This document shows positions 1 through 7,602 of a stretch of 11,245 nucleotides of DNA, one piece after another. Each line of letters starts with the position of its first letter. Position 1 is the stretch's first letter. The stretch is taken from positions 1 through 11,245 of the forward strand of contig JACZKN010000089.1 of the NCBI GenBank assembly GCA_014859985.1. Reading direction: 5' to 3'. This stretch comes from Candidatus Krumholzibacteriia bacterium (lineage in GTDB: Bacteria; Krumholzibacteriota; Krumholzibacteriia; LZORAL124-64-63). A program made the translations under genes and the position numbers. The notes beneath the pieces were generated by a model that ran no database searches, was not told where the DNA came from, and was given only the letters and a program-made list of their open reading frames with translations.

Positions 1-5
1 CCCCC

Positions 6-10
6 GGAGG
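6..10 (+). promoter_or_regulatory. Shine-Dalgarno site deciding the start of the M28 peptidase
   Basis: A GGAGG core lies 5 bases before the ATG at 16. This matters because the reading frame is open from the window's left edge up to that ATG, so a start further upstream cannot be excluded from the frame alone. The good site and spacing make the ATG at 16 the best choice. Confidence 0.6.
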
Positions 11-15
11 GCCCC

Positions 16-1335
16 ATGAGTGCCGCCACCCTGGCCGACCTGGCCGATCCCTGGGCCTACCGCACCCTGGGCGAGCTGTGCGACACCATCGGGCCGCGCC
101 TGGCCGGCTCGCCGGCCATGGCCCGGGCCGTGGCCTGGGCCCAGGAGACCATGCAGGCCGCCGGCTGCGACACCGTCTGGACCGAGCCGGTGACCATCCC
201 CCACTGGACCCGCGGCCGCGAATGGGCCCGCTGCACGGCGCCGGTGGAGTTCGACCTGGTCATGCTCGGCCTGGGGCTGAGCGACGGCACCGGCCCCGAG
301 GGCCTGGAGGCCGAGGTGCTGGCCGTCCGCGACTTCGACGAGCTGGACGCGCGGTCGGCCGAGGCCGCCGGCCGCATCGTCCTGTTCAACATGGAGTGGG
401 ATGGCTACGGGCCGACGGTGCAGTACCGTTCCCAGGGCGCCAGCCGGGCGGCCCGCCACGGGGCGGTCGCGGTGCTGGTCCGCTCGGTCACCGCCAACAG
501 CCTGGCCACGCCCCACACGGGCATGATGCGCTACGAGGAGGGCGTGCCCCGCATCCCCGCCGCGGCGGTCACCGTGGAGGACGCCGGCCGCCTGCAGCGC
601 CTGGCCGACGCCGGCCTGCAGCCGCGCGTGCGGCTGATGATGGAGGCCCGCAACCGCGGCGAGACCGTCTGCCACAACGTGATCGGCGAGATCCGGGGCG
701 CCGTCAAGCCGCAGGAGATCGTGCTGGTCGCCGGCCACCTGGACTCCTGGGACGTGGGCACCGGCGCCCACGACGACGGCGCCGGCTGCGTGATCGCCCT
801 GGCGGCGGCCCGGCGGCTGCTGACCGGCGGCGGACGGCCCGACCGCACGGTACGGGTGGTGTTCTACACCGCCGAGGAGATCGGCGGCATCGGCGGCACC
901 GCCTACCGCGACGCCCACCGGGACGAGTTGCCCCGCCACGTGGCGGCCCTCGAGAGCGACAGCGGCGCCTTCGCCCCGGCCGGGTTCACCGTGCAGGGCG
1001 ATTCCCTGGTGGTGGCCGCGGTCGCCGGGCACGCCCTGGCCGTGGCCGCCCTGGGAGCCGGCAAGGTGTCGCCGGGCTGGTCCGGGGTGGACATCGGGCC
1101 CATCTGCAAGGAGGGCGTGCCGGGCATCGGGCACCGGGTCGACGGCAGCCGCTACTTCGACTACCACCACAGTCCGGCCGACACCTTCGACAAGATCGAT
1201 CCGGGCGAGCTGGCCCGGAACGTGGCGGCCGTCGCCGGGCTGGTCCGGTCCATCTGCGCCGATCCGGTGGCCCTGCGGGACCGCGGCAGGTCGGCGGCCG
1301 CTGCCGGCGGCGGGATGCAACCAGCCAGCCGTTGA
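16..1335 (+). CDS. M28 family metallopeptidase with PA domain (carboxypeptidase Q-like)
   Basis: Predicted zinc-dependent exopeptidase of 439 residues that would remove terminal amino acids from peptides. The M28 signature is complete. The motif GHLDSWD supplies metal ligand H241 and catalytic D243. The HDDGAG motif supplies the metal-bridging D253. Catalytic base E287 and ligand E288 follow in TAEE, then D315 in ESDSG and H385 in YHHSPADT. The wording of these motifs is close to the carboxypeptidase Q (PGCP) branch as I know it. A protease-associated (PA) domain lies between the N-terminal part and the catalytic core, at roughly residues 95-205. No signal peptide is visible: the N-terminus is polar and acidic, whereas animal carboxypeptidase Q is secreted. 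The product is therefore either cytoplasmic or its true start lies left of the window. A hairpin follows the stop, and the next gene is a second peptidase on the same strand. Confidence 0.9.
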   Translation: MSAATLADLADPWAYRTLGELCDTIGPRLAGSPAMARAVAWAQETMQAAGCDTVWTEPVTIPHWTRGREWARCTAPVEFDLVMLGLGLSDGTGPEGLEAEVLAVRDFDELDARSAEAAGRIVLFNMEWDGYGPTVQYRSQGASRAARHGAVAVLVRSVTANSLATPHTGMMRYEEGVPRIPAAAVTVEDAGRLQRLADAGLQPRVRLMMEARNRGETVCHNVIGEIRGAVKPQEIVLVAGHLDSWDVGTGAHDDGAGCVIALAAARRLLTGGGRPDRTVRVVFYTAEEIGGIGGTAYRDAHRDELPRHVAALESDSGAFAPAGFTVQGDSLVVAAVAGHALAVAALGAGKVSPGWSGVDIGPICKEGVPGIGHRVDGSRYFDYHHSPADTFDKIDPGELARNVAAVAGLVRSICADPVALRDRGRSAAAAGGGMQPASR

Positions 1336-1348
1336 ATCCGTAAACGCA

Positions 1349-1387
1349 AGCGGCCCGGCGCCGACGGCCGGGCCGCTGTCCTTTCTG
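1349..1387 (+). terminator. Candidate terminator after the M28 peptidase
   Basis: A perfect 11-bp inverted repeat (AGCGGCCCGGC at 1349-1359 and its complement at 1367-1377) encloses a 7-base loop and is followed by GTCCTTTCTG. It begins 13 bases after the stop codon. The T tract is poor, so termination may be partial and let some transcripts continue into the S41 protease gene, whose start is only 31 bases after the stem. Confidence 0.6.
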
Positions 1388-1408
1388 CACCATTGCCGGA
1401 GGTGGACC

Positions 1409-4400
1409 ATGTTCCGATCGCGCCCGACGGCCCCAGCCGCTTGGCTTTCCTTCCTGCTGGGCATCGTGACCGTACTGGGCGCCGCGCCCGCCCTGGCCGC
1501 CGACCCGGTGGAGGCCGCACCCGACTTCGCCGACACCCGGCTGCTGCGCATGCCGGACATCCACGGCGACAGCATCGTCTTCGTCTACGCGGGCGACCTG
1601 TGGACCGTGCCCGCGGCCGGCGGGCAGGCCACCCGCCTGACCAGCGCGGTGGGCTACCTGCAGCAGCCCAAGTTCAGCCCCGACGGCGGGACCATCGCCT
1701 TCACGGGCAACTACGACGGCAACGACGACGTGTACACGGTGCCCGCGGGCGGCGGTGAACCGGTGCGCCTGACCTGGCACCCGGGCTACGACCGCGTGAT
1801 CGACTGGCAGCCCGACGGCAAGGCCGTGCGCTTCCAGTCCGCGCGCGAGAGCCGCACCGGCCGCGACCAGCAGCTGTTCACGGTGGACGTGGCGGGCGGC
1901 CTCCCGGCGCGCCTCGCCCTGCCCGAGGCCGGGCTTTCCAGCTACTCGCCCGACGGCTCGCGCATCGCCTACAACCGCATCAGCCGCGAGCTGCGCACCT
2001 GGAAGCGCTACAAGGGCGGCATGGCCCAGGACGTCTGGGTCTACGACTTCGGCAAGAACGACACCCGGCGGCTGACCGACTGGATCGGCACCGACAACTT
2101 CCCCATGTGGCACGGCGACACCGTCTACTTCACCAGCGACCGCACCGGCCGCCTGCAGATCTGGGCCCACGACCTGGAGACGGGCGAGGAGCGCCAGGTC
2201 ACCGACCACGACGAGTACGACGTCAAGCACCCCAGCCTGGGCCCGGACGCCATCGTCTACGAGAACGGCGGCTGGCTGTACGTGCTGGACCTGGCCACGC
2301 AGAAGACCCGCAAGGTCACCGTCGGCCTCTACAGCGACAACACGGCGGCCCGGCCGGCGCTGCGCAAGGTCGCCGACCTCGTCGGCGGCGGCGATCTGGC
2401 ACCGGACGCCAAGCGCGCGGTGTTCGAGGCCCGCGGCGACATCTTCACCGTGCCCGCGGAGAAGGGCGACGTGCGCAACCTGACCGCCACCCCGGGCATC
2501 CGCGAACGCGACCCGGTGTGGTCGCCGGACGGGCGCTGGGTGGCCTACCTGAGCGACCGCACGGGCGAGTACCAGGTCTGCCTGCGGACGGGCGACGGCA
2601 CGGGCCAGGAGAAGCAGCTGGGCGGCAAGGCCGAGTCCTGGCAGTACGCCATGGCCTGGTCCCCCGACAGCAGGCACCTGCTGCTGAGCGATGCCGCCAT
2701 GAACCTGTGGCTGGTGGACGCGGACTCGGGCGACCTGAAGAAGATCGACCAGGGCGTCTCCGACGACATCCGGCAGTACGCCTGGAGCCACGACTCGGCC
2801 TGGGTGGCCTACGCCAAGGGCGAGGCCAACAACTTCAGCTCCATCTTCCTGTACCAGGTGGACGGGGGCAAGGTGCACCGGGTGACCGGTGACTTCACCA
2901 ACGACACCTCGCCCTGCTTCGACGACGAGGGCAAATACCTGTTCTTCGCCTCCTCGCGGCACTTCAACCCGACCCTGGGCGGCTACGACCTGCACCCGCT
3001 CTGGGCGGACATGGACGGCATCTACCTGGTGACCCTGCGCAAGGACGTGCCCAATCCCTTCCCGCCCGAGAGCGACGAGGTCCAGATCGAAGGCGCCGAC
3101 GGGGACAAGGACGAGGAGAAGGACGAGGACGCGGAGAAGGACGGGGACGGCGACAAGAAGAAGGACGACAAGAAGAAGAAGGAGGAGACCAAGCCGTTCA
3201 GCGTGGACGTCGACGGCCTGGCCGACCGCGTGGCCGCCCTGGACCTGGGGCCGGGCAACTACTACGACCTGGCCTTCGCCGACGGCAAGCTCTTCTACAT
3301 GAGCCGGCCCTTCACCCCCGGCGGCGGCCGCGGCAACAACCGCGCCTCCGCGGCGATCAAGGTGTTCGACCTCAAGGAGCGGGAGGAGAAGACCGTCCTC
3401 TCCCCCGCCGACGGCTACACCCTGTCGCGCGACGGCAAGAAGCTGCTGTACGGCGTGAAGGGCTCGTTCGGCATCATCGATGCCAAGGCCGAGCAGAAGC
3501 CCGCCGAGAAGCCCCTGCGCACCGACGAGATGCAGGCCCGCGTGGATCCCCGCGCCGAGTGGCGGCAGATGTTCCGCGACGCCTGGCGCCAGGAGCGGGA
3601 CTTCTTCTACGACCCGGGCATGCACGGCGTGGACTGGCAGCGCATGTACGAGCGCTACGGCCAGCTGATCCCCTACGTGAGCCACGGCGCGGACTTCAGC
3701 TACATCGTCGGCGAGCTGATCGGCGAGCTGAACTCCTCCCACAGCTACGTGCGCCCGGGCGACATGCCCCGGCCCGAGCGCGTCGGCACGGGCCTGCTGG
3801 GCTGCGACTTCGCCCTGGACCGCAGGAGCGGCCGCTACACCCTGGCCCGGATCCTCGCCGAGCGCGACTGGAACGGCGGCACCGAAACACCCCTGCACGG
3901 GCCGGGCCTGGCGGTGGCCGCGGGCGAGTACCTGCTTAAGGTGGACGGCCGCGAGCTGAAGGCGCCCGTCAACCCCTACAGCCTGCTGGAGGGCAAGGTG
4001 GGCAAGCAGGTGGTGCTCGAGGTGGGCCCGTCGGCCGACGGCAAGGGCAGCCGCAGCATCACCGTGGTGCCCGTGGCCCACGAGTCGGATCTGCGCTACG
4101 AGGCCTGGGTGCAGGGCAACCGCCGCAAGGTGGACGAGCTCTCGGGCGGCAAGATCGGCTACCTGCACATGCCCAATACCGCCGTCGGCGGCCAGCAGGG
4201 CTTCGCCAAGGGCTACTACCCGAACCTGCGCAAGGAGGGGCTCATCATCGACGAGCGCTTCAACGGCGGCGGGTTCATCCCCGACTTCTTCATGAACATC
4301 CTGCGCCAGAAGCTGGTGAACCTGTGGAAGCCCCGGCACGGCCAGGACTGGCGCACGCCGGGCACGGCCTTCGCCGGCCACCTGGCGATGATCAGCAACG

Positions 4401-4753
4401 GCTACGCCGGCAGCGGCGGCGATGCCCTGCCCTACTACTTCAAGTACTACGAACTGGGCCCGGTCATCGGCACCCGCACCTGGGGCGGCCTGGTGGGCAT
4501 CAGCCGGGGCATCCGCCTGATGGACGGCGGCAGCGTCACCTTCCCCGAGTTCGGCCTGTTCAACATAGAGGGCGAGTGGGACGTGGAGAACTACGGCGTC
4601 GACCCGACCGTGGTCGTCGACAACCTGCCCCACGAGGAGATCGCCGGCCGCGATCCCCAGCTGGAGAAGGCGGTCGAGGTGCTGCTGCAGACGATCAAGG
4701 ACGAGCCGGTTGCGGTGCCGACCGTGAAGTCGTTCCCGCGGGACAAGCACTAG
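1409..4753 (+). CDS. Exported tricorn-like S41 family protease
   Basis: Large protease of 1114 residues with the tricorn architecture, probably degrading oligopeptides outside the cytoplasm. A signal peptide covers residues 1-30, ending ALA before ADPVE. Two beta-propellers follow (about 40-340 and 345-690), with typical blade sequences such as WSPDGRWVAYLSDRTG. A Lys/Asp/Glu-rich linker at 565-595 interrupts the second propeller. Then come a helical C1 region (about 704-785), a PDZ domain (about 790-895) and the S41 core (about 905-1100). The likely catalytic set is S777-H778 in NSSHSY, nucleophile S1002 in AGSGGD, and E1060 in DVENYG. G1003 sits where Thermoplasma tricorn has Asp966; from memory this AGSGGD form is common in bacterial relatives. 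Length is near that of tricorn (about 1070). The start is set by GGAGGTG at 1398-1404, 4 bases before the ATG. The gene follows the M28 peptidase, which suggests related peptide catabolism. Confidence 0.93.
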   Translation: MFRSRPTAPAAWLSFLLGIVTVLGAAPALAADPVEAAPDFADTRLLRMPDIHGDSIVFVYAGDLWTVPAAGGQATRLTSAVGYLQQPKFSPDGGTIAFTGNYDGNDDVYTVPAGGGEPVRLTWHPGYDRVIDWQPDGKAVRFQSARESRTGRDQQLFTVDVAGGLPARLALPEAGLSSYSPDGSRIAYNRISRELRTWKRYKGGMAQDVWVYDFGKNDTRRLTDWIGTDNFPMWHGDTVYFTSDRTGRLQIWAHDLETGEERQVTDHDEYDVKHPSLGPDAIVYENGGWLYVLDLATQKTRKVTVGLYSDNTAARPALRKVADLVGGGDLAPDAKRAVFEARGDIFTVPAEKGDVRNLTATPGIRERDPVWSPDGRWVAYLSDRTGEYQVCLRTGDGTGQEKQLGGKAESWQYAMAWSPDSRHLLLSDAAMNLWLVDADSGDLKKIDQGVSDDIRQYAWSHDSAWVAYAKGEANNFSSIFLYQVDGGKVHRVTGDFTNDTSPCFDDEGKYLFFASSRHFNPTLGGYDLHPLWADMDGIYLVTLRKDVPNPFPPESDEVQIEGADGDKDEEKDEDAEKDGDGDKKKDDKKKKEETKPFSVDVDGLADRVAALDLGPGNYYDLAFADGKLFYMSRPFTPGGGRGNNRASAAIKVFDLKEREEKTVLSPADGYTLSRDGKKLLYGVKGSFGIIDAKAEQKPAEKPLRTDEMQARVDPRAEWRQMFRDAWRQERDFFYDPGMHGVDWQRMYERYGQLIPYVSHGADFSYIVGELIGELNSSHSYVRPGDMPRPERVGTGLLGCDFALDRRSGRYTLARILAERDWNGGTETPLHGPGLAVAAGEYLLKVDGRELKAPVNPYSLLEGKVGKQVVLEVGPSADGKGSRSITVVPVAHESDLRYEAWVQGNRRKVDELSGGKIGYLHMPNTAVGGQQGFAKGYYPNLRKEGLIIDERFNGGGFIPDFFMNILRQKLVNLWKPRHGQDWRTPGTAFAGHLAMISNGYAGSGGDALPYYFKYYELGPVIGTRTWGGLVGISRGIRLMDGGSVTFPEFGLFNIEGEWDVENYGVDPTVVVDNLPHEEIAGRDPQLEKAVEVLLQTIKDEPVAVPTVKSFPRDKH

Positions 4754-4778
4754 TTCCGCGGCTTCGGTGACGGGCAGG

Positions 4779-4816
4779 GCGCCGCCTTTCCCCCCGGGGG
4801 GAGGCGGCGCTTTCGT
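4779..4816 (+). terminator. Terminator after the S41 protease
   Basis: A long GC-rich stem pairs GCGCCGCCT plus a C run (4779-4795) with a G run plus AGGCGGCGC (4796-4810). There is a small TT bulge and almost no loop unless the central C/G pairs open. TTTCGTCT follows on the + strand. It lies between two convergent genes and could also slow - strand transcription of the lipoprotein gene, but on that side it lacks a T run. Confidence 0.75.
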
Positions 4817-6652
4817 CTAGGGTACCGGGTCGATGCGTCCGCGCAGGACCATGCCTTCGGCGCCGACGAGGTAGAGCGTTCCGGTGCCGTCCTCCCAGGC
4901 CGCCCCGGGGGTCCAGCCGGGCGGGTCCGCGGCTACCGACCAGGCGGCGCCGTCGAAGCGGTGCACCACGCCTCCGGCCGCCGCGAAGACCTCGGTGGCC
5001 GACCGGCCCCACAAGGCGGTAACGGGACCCGGACCGAAATCGCCCACGATGCGCCAGGACCCGCCGGTTCGCTCAAGGACGAGGCCCTCGCGACTCGCGG
5101 CGTAGGCATGGTCCGGATCGGCGACCCAGAGGCAGATGAGGTCATCGTCCGTCCCGCTGTCCTCGAGCGTCCAGCCGCCGGCGTCGCCCAGCAGGATCGT
5201 CCCCCCGGAGCCGGCGGCAAGGACGCGATCGCCGGCAAGTGGCGCGAGCGAGTTCACGAAGTCGGCACCCGGGGGAAGCTCCTCGGTCACCCAGCCGGAC
5301 GGCCCCCGGCGCAGGATCGCCCAGCCCGTCGTGACCACGAGATCCCCGTCGCCGACGACGCAGCCGTCCAGGATCCTATCGCCCCGGAGAGGGGCGTCTG
5401 CGTCGTGCCGCCATGACGTCCCGTCGAAGTGGGCGACGCCCGACACGCCGGCCGTGAAGGATACACCGACGGCATGCACGTCGTCGGGCGCGGTTCCCCA
5501 CACGCGGCTCACGTCGTCCAGCCCGGGTGCGACCCGCGCGAATACCCTGCCGTCGAACCGGTAGAGGCCGTCGACGCCACCCACGTAGACATCGTCCGGC
5601 GCAGCGCCCCATACGGTCGTCTGCGGCCGACTCGAATATCCGTTGAGCATGACCCACCGGCCGGCATCGTAGCGCAGGAGGGCTCCTCCGGAAGTGACGG
5701 CGAACGCCAGGTCCGGCGACGGTCCGTGGATGGCCATCAGCGCACCGGCCCCCATCATGCGCCAGGAGTGCCACTGGTGGCCGTCGAAGCACGCCGCCAA
5801 TCCCCCGTTGTAGGATCCGGCCACCCAGACGGCCGTCGAATCGGCGGCCCACACGTCCCACAGCAGGACCGATGCGCCGAGATCCGGCAGGACCCGCGCG
5901 CGGCCGTCGTACCGGCGCACCGTCCCGCTGTTGCCGACGGCGTAGAGGTCGCCGGAGGGCAGTCCGGACAGGGCATAGACACCGGGGTGCCAGCCTTCGC
6001 CGGGCAGGGCCATCGAGTACCGGCTCCAGGCGGCGCCGTCATACAAGTGCATGAGGCTCGTCGCCTCCCCGCAGTGGATGCGGTCCGGGGCGAACCCGAA
6101 GATGCAGGCGGGAGAGTCGCCGGGAGGTAGTTCGATCCGTTCCCAACCGCCGGGGCGCAGGCGCAGCACGACACTCGATGGGCTCACATCCCGGTCATCG
6201 GTCGGGGTTTCGGAGCCGAGCACGAAGACGTCGTCGGGACCCTGGGCCCAGATGCCGTGGATGCTCACGGGTTCGTCGAGGGGGATGCGGCTCCAGCCGT
6301 GGCGGCCTCCGCGCAGAGCGGTCGCGTCCCTGCCGACGACGACGTAGTCACCGGGGCCGACGCCCCAGATCGCGTGCAGGTGCGCGCTGCTTCCGCTGTC
6401 CAGGCGACGGCAACGGGCACCGTCGAAGTGGATGATGGTCCCGTTGCGGCCGACGGCGATCACGTCCGAGGGCGAGGCGGCCCAGAGGTCGATCAGCCCG
6501 TCGCCCGCCACGGCGGGATTCAGCCATTCCCAGGCCGGGGCCTGCTCCGCAGGCGCGGTTGGATCCTCGCTGCAACCCGCCACCAGGATCAGGGTGACCG
6601 CAACGAGCAGGGGGACGGCGCGGATCTTGATGTCGCGACGTGATGACGGCAT
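4817..6652 (-). CDS. Lipoprotein built of about 14 beta-propeller-like repeats
   Basis: Lipoprotein of 611 residues with no recognised enzymatic function. The N-terminus has basic residues, a hydrophobic stretch (about 12-26) and a lipobox VAGC with C27 as the lipidated cysteine. It is thus predicted to be exported and anchored in a membrane. From about residue 54 to the end it consists of about 14 diverged units of about 40 residues. Their pattern is hydrophobic-W-G/A-x-x-P-x-D-V-hydrophobic-A-V-G, then G-T-hydrophobic, then Y/F-D-G, ending near a W (for example VWGAAPDDVYVGG and ALWGRSATEVFAA). Fourteen units would suit two seven-bladed propellers. Such repeat proteins are common in GC-rich environmental bacteria, probably as surface or binding proteins. 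The ATG at 6652 was chosen although the frame is open to 6940: the longer version would bury the signal peptide and overlap the divergent CYTH gene. The ribosome site is weak (GAAAGTG). Third-codon positions look less strictly G/C than in the flanking genes. Confidence 0.85.
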   Translation of the reverse strand: MPSSRRDIKIRAVPLLVAVTLILVAGCSEDPTAPAEQAPAWEWLNPAVAGDGLIDLWAASPSDVIAVGRNGTIIHFDGARCRRLDSGSSAHLHAIWGVGPGDYVVVGRDATALRGGRHGWSRIPLDEPVSIHGIWAQGPDDVFVLGSETPTDDRDVSPSSVVLRLRPGGWERIELPPGDSPACIFGFAPDRIHCGEATSLMHLYDGAAWSRYSMALPGEGWHPGVYALSGLPSGDLYAVGNSGTVRRYDGRARVLPDLGASVLLWDVWAADSTAVWVAGSYNGGLAACFDGHQWHSWRMMGAGALMAIHGPSPDLAFAVTSGGALLRYDAGRWVMLNGYSSRPQTTVWGAAPDDVYVGGVDGLYRFDGRVFARVAPGLDDVSRVWGTAPDDVHAVGVSFTAGVSGVAHFDGTSWRHDADAPLRGDRILDGCVVGDGDLVVTTGWAILRRGPSGWVTEELPPGADFVNSLAPLAGDRVLAAGSGGTILLGDAGGWTLEDSGTDDDLICLWVADPDHAYAASREGLVLERTGGSWRIVGDFGPGPVTALWGRSATEVFAAAGGVVHRFDGAAWSVAADPPGWTPGAAWEDGTGTLYLVGAEGMVLRGRIDPVP

Positions 6653-6696
6653 GATGCACTTTCGGTTCGGACCGTACAGGTGGGGCCGCGCGCACA

Positions 6697-6726
6697 ACGA
6701 TACTGCGTATTCGAATAGCACTTCAA
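6697..6726 (-). promoter_or_regulatory. Possible sigma70-type promoter for the lipoprotein gene
   Basis: Read on the - strand, TTGAAG (6721-6726) and TATCGT (6697-6702) are 18 bases apart, each matching the consensus at four of six positions. The -10 element ends 44 bases before the ATG at 6652. The stretch is AT-richer than its surroundings. The match is modest, and promoter consensus in this lineage is unknown. Confidence 0.3.
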
Positions 6727-6740
6727 GGGCGTTCAAGGGC
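6721..6740. repeat. 10-bp tandem direct repeat in the divergent intergenic region
   Basis: TTCAAGGGC occurs at 6722-6730 and again at 6732-6740, giving a spacing of one helical turn (10 bp). It lies between the starts of the lipoprotein gene and the CYTH gene. On the - strand each copy contains TTGAA, so it overlaps the possible -35 element. It could be a regulator site or a simple slippage duplication. Confidence 0.5.
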
Positions 6741-6776
6741 CGCCTGCCCATCACCGCCCGCCCTGAAAGGAATCCT

Positions 6777-7289
6777 ATGCCCCGCAACGTGGAGATCAAG
6801 GCCCGGGCGAGCGACCCGGTGCGGCTGCGCGCCCTGGCCCTGGACCTGGCCGGCGGCCCACCGGTGGTGATCGAGCAGGACGACACCTTCTTCGCCACGG
6901 CGACCGGGCGCCTGAAGCTGCGGGCCTTCGCCGACGGCACGGGCGAGCTGATCTTCTACGACCGCCCCGACCGCACCGGGCCGAAGACCTCGCGCTACGC
7001 CCTGGCGCCGGTGGCCGATGCCGACGCCCTGCGGGCGGTGCTGGCGGCCGCCCTGCCGGTGCGCGGACGGGTGCGCAAGCGGCGCGAGCTGCTGCTGGCC
7101 GGGCGCACCCGCATCCACCTGGACCGGGTCGAGGGGCTGGGTGATTTCCTGGAGCTGGAGGTGGTGCTGGCTGCGGACGCGGAGATCGCCGCTGGGGAGG
7201 CCGAGGCCCGGGCGCTGATGGACCGCCTGGAGGTGGCGCCGGGCGACCTGGTCGCCGGGGCGTACCTGGACCTGCTGGAAGGGCGCTGA
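6777..7289 (+). CDS. CYTH domain protein (class IV adenylate cyclase-like)
   Basis: A 170-residue single-domain protein of the CYTH superfamily, whose members bind triphosphate substrates in a beta-barrel tunnel and include class IV (CyaB) adenylate cyclases and thiamine/inorganic triphosphatases. Visible landmarks are the N-terminal NVEIKAR with E6 and K8, the basic strand RLKLR (K47, R49), the arginine-rich RVRKRREL near residue 100, and RIHLDRVEGLGDFLELE with D116, E119, E126 and E128, expected to bind metal. The first Glu of the classic ExExK motif is Asn4. The RN-x-EIKA form is, from memory, usual in the bacterial CyaB-like branch, so activity is not ruled out. The substrate cannot be told from sequence. 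The start is set by GAAAGGA at 6765-6771, 5 bases before the ATG. The frame is open further upstream to 6432, but that part only mirrors the lipoprotein gene. The gene is transcribed divergently from the lipoprotein gene. Confidence 0.88.
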   Translation: MPRNVEIKARASDPVRLRALALDLAGGPPVVIEQDDTFFATATGRLKLRAFADGTGELIFYDRPDRTGPKTSRYALAPVADADALRAVLAAALPVRGRVRKRRELLLAGRTRIHLDRVEGLGDFLELEVVLAADAEIAAGEAEARALMDRLEVAPGDLVAGAYLDLLEGR

Positions 7290-7430
7290 CGGTGAATTTT
7301 TGCAGTTATCGACCGTGGAAGGATGACATACTACCGCAGGCGCAACAGTACATCAAAACGCCACCCATGCCGCGGGCGTGCGGTCGCGAGCGAGAATCCC
7401 TTTCAGAACCGCCGTTTGGCGCCCGACGGC
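7290..7430. other. Lower-GC spacer without a convincing gene
   Basis: About 140 bases between the CYTH stop codon and the TPR remnant. The first half, which includes GAATTTTTGCAGTTATC near 7304, is clearly richer in A and T than the rest of the window. No frame here looks like protein, and I see no clear hairpin. It probably contains the break point at which the front of the downstream TPR gene was lost, or an insertion of foreign sequence. Confidence 0.5.
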
Positions 7431-7431
7431 G

Positions 7432-7590
7432 CTGCCGGACCATCCCATCGTGCTGTACCACCTGGGGCGCACCGCCCAGGCCATGGGCCGCACGGACGAG
7501 GCGCGGCGGCACCTGGAGCGGGCGCTGGAGCAGGGAGGGGAGTTCGCGGAGGTGGAGGCGGTGCGGGCGGCGCTGGAGCAGTTGCGGTAA
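7432..7590 (+). pseudogene. C-terminal remnant of a TPR protein
   Basis: About 50 codons ending in TAA at 7588-7590 encode one and a half tetratricopeptide repeats: DHPIVLYHLGRTAQAMG, then TDEARRHLERALEQGG, then a capping helix EAVRAALEQLR. This is the usual C-terminal end of a TPR protein. Upstream the frame stays open only to a GTG at 7378, and residues before about 7430 (PFRTAVWRPTA) do not look like TPR helices. No ribosome site is seen. I read it as the tail of a gene whose front was deleted. A short real gene starting at the GTG is possible but less likely. Confidence 0.65.
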
Positions 7591-7602
7591 GGCGGAAGCG
7601 GG

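Noticed and set aside
78..1343. A 421-codon + strand frame overlapping the M28 gene
   Set aside because: Extremely rich in Arg, Gly and Pro with no domain; a shadow of the M28 gene in another frame.
986..4750. A 1254-codon open frame on the - strand opposite both peptidase genes
   Set aside because: Its sequence is a repetitive mix of Val, Ala, Leu, Gly, His and Gln without domains, as expected when GC-rich codons of a real gene are read on the opposite strand. The + strand frames carry complete catalytic motifs and ribosome sites.
6653..6940. N-terminal extension of the lipoprotein frame to 6940
   Set aside because: It would overlap the CYTH gene on the opposite strand and place about 96 low-complexity residues before a clear lipoprotein signal peptide.
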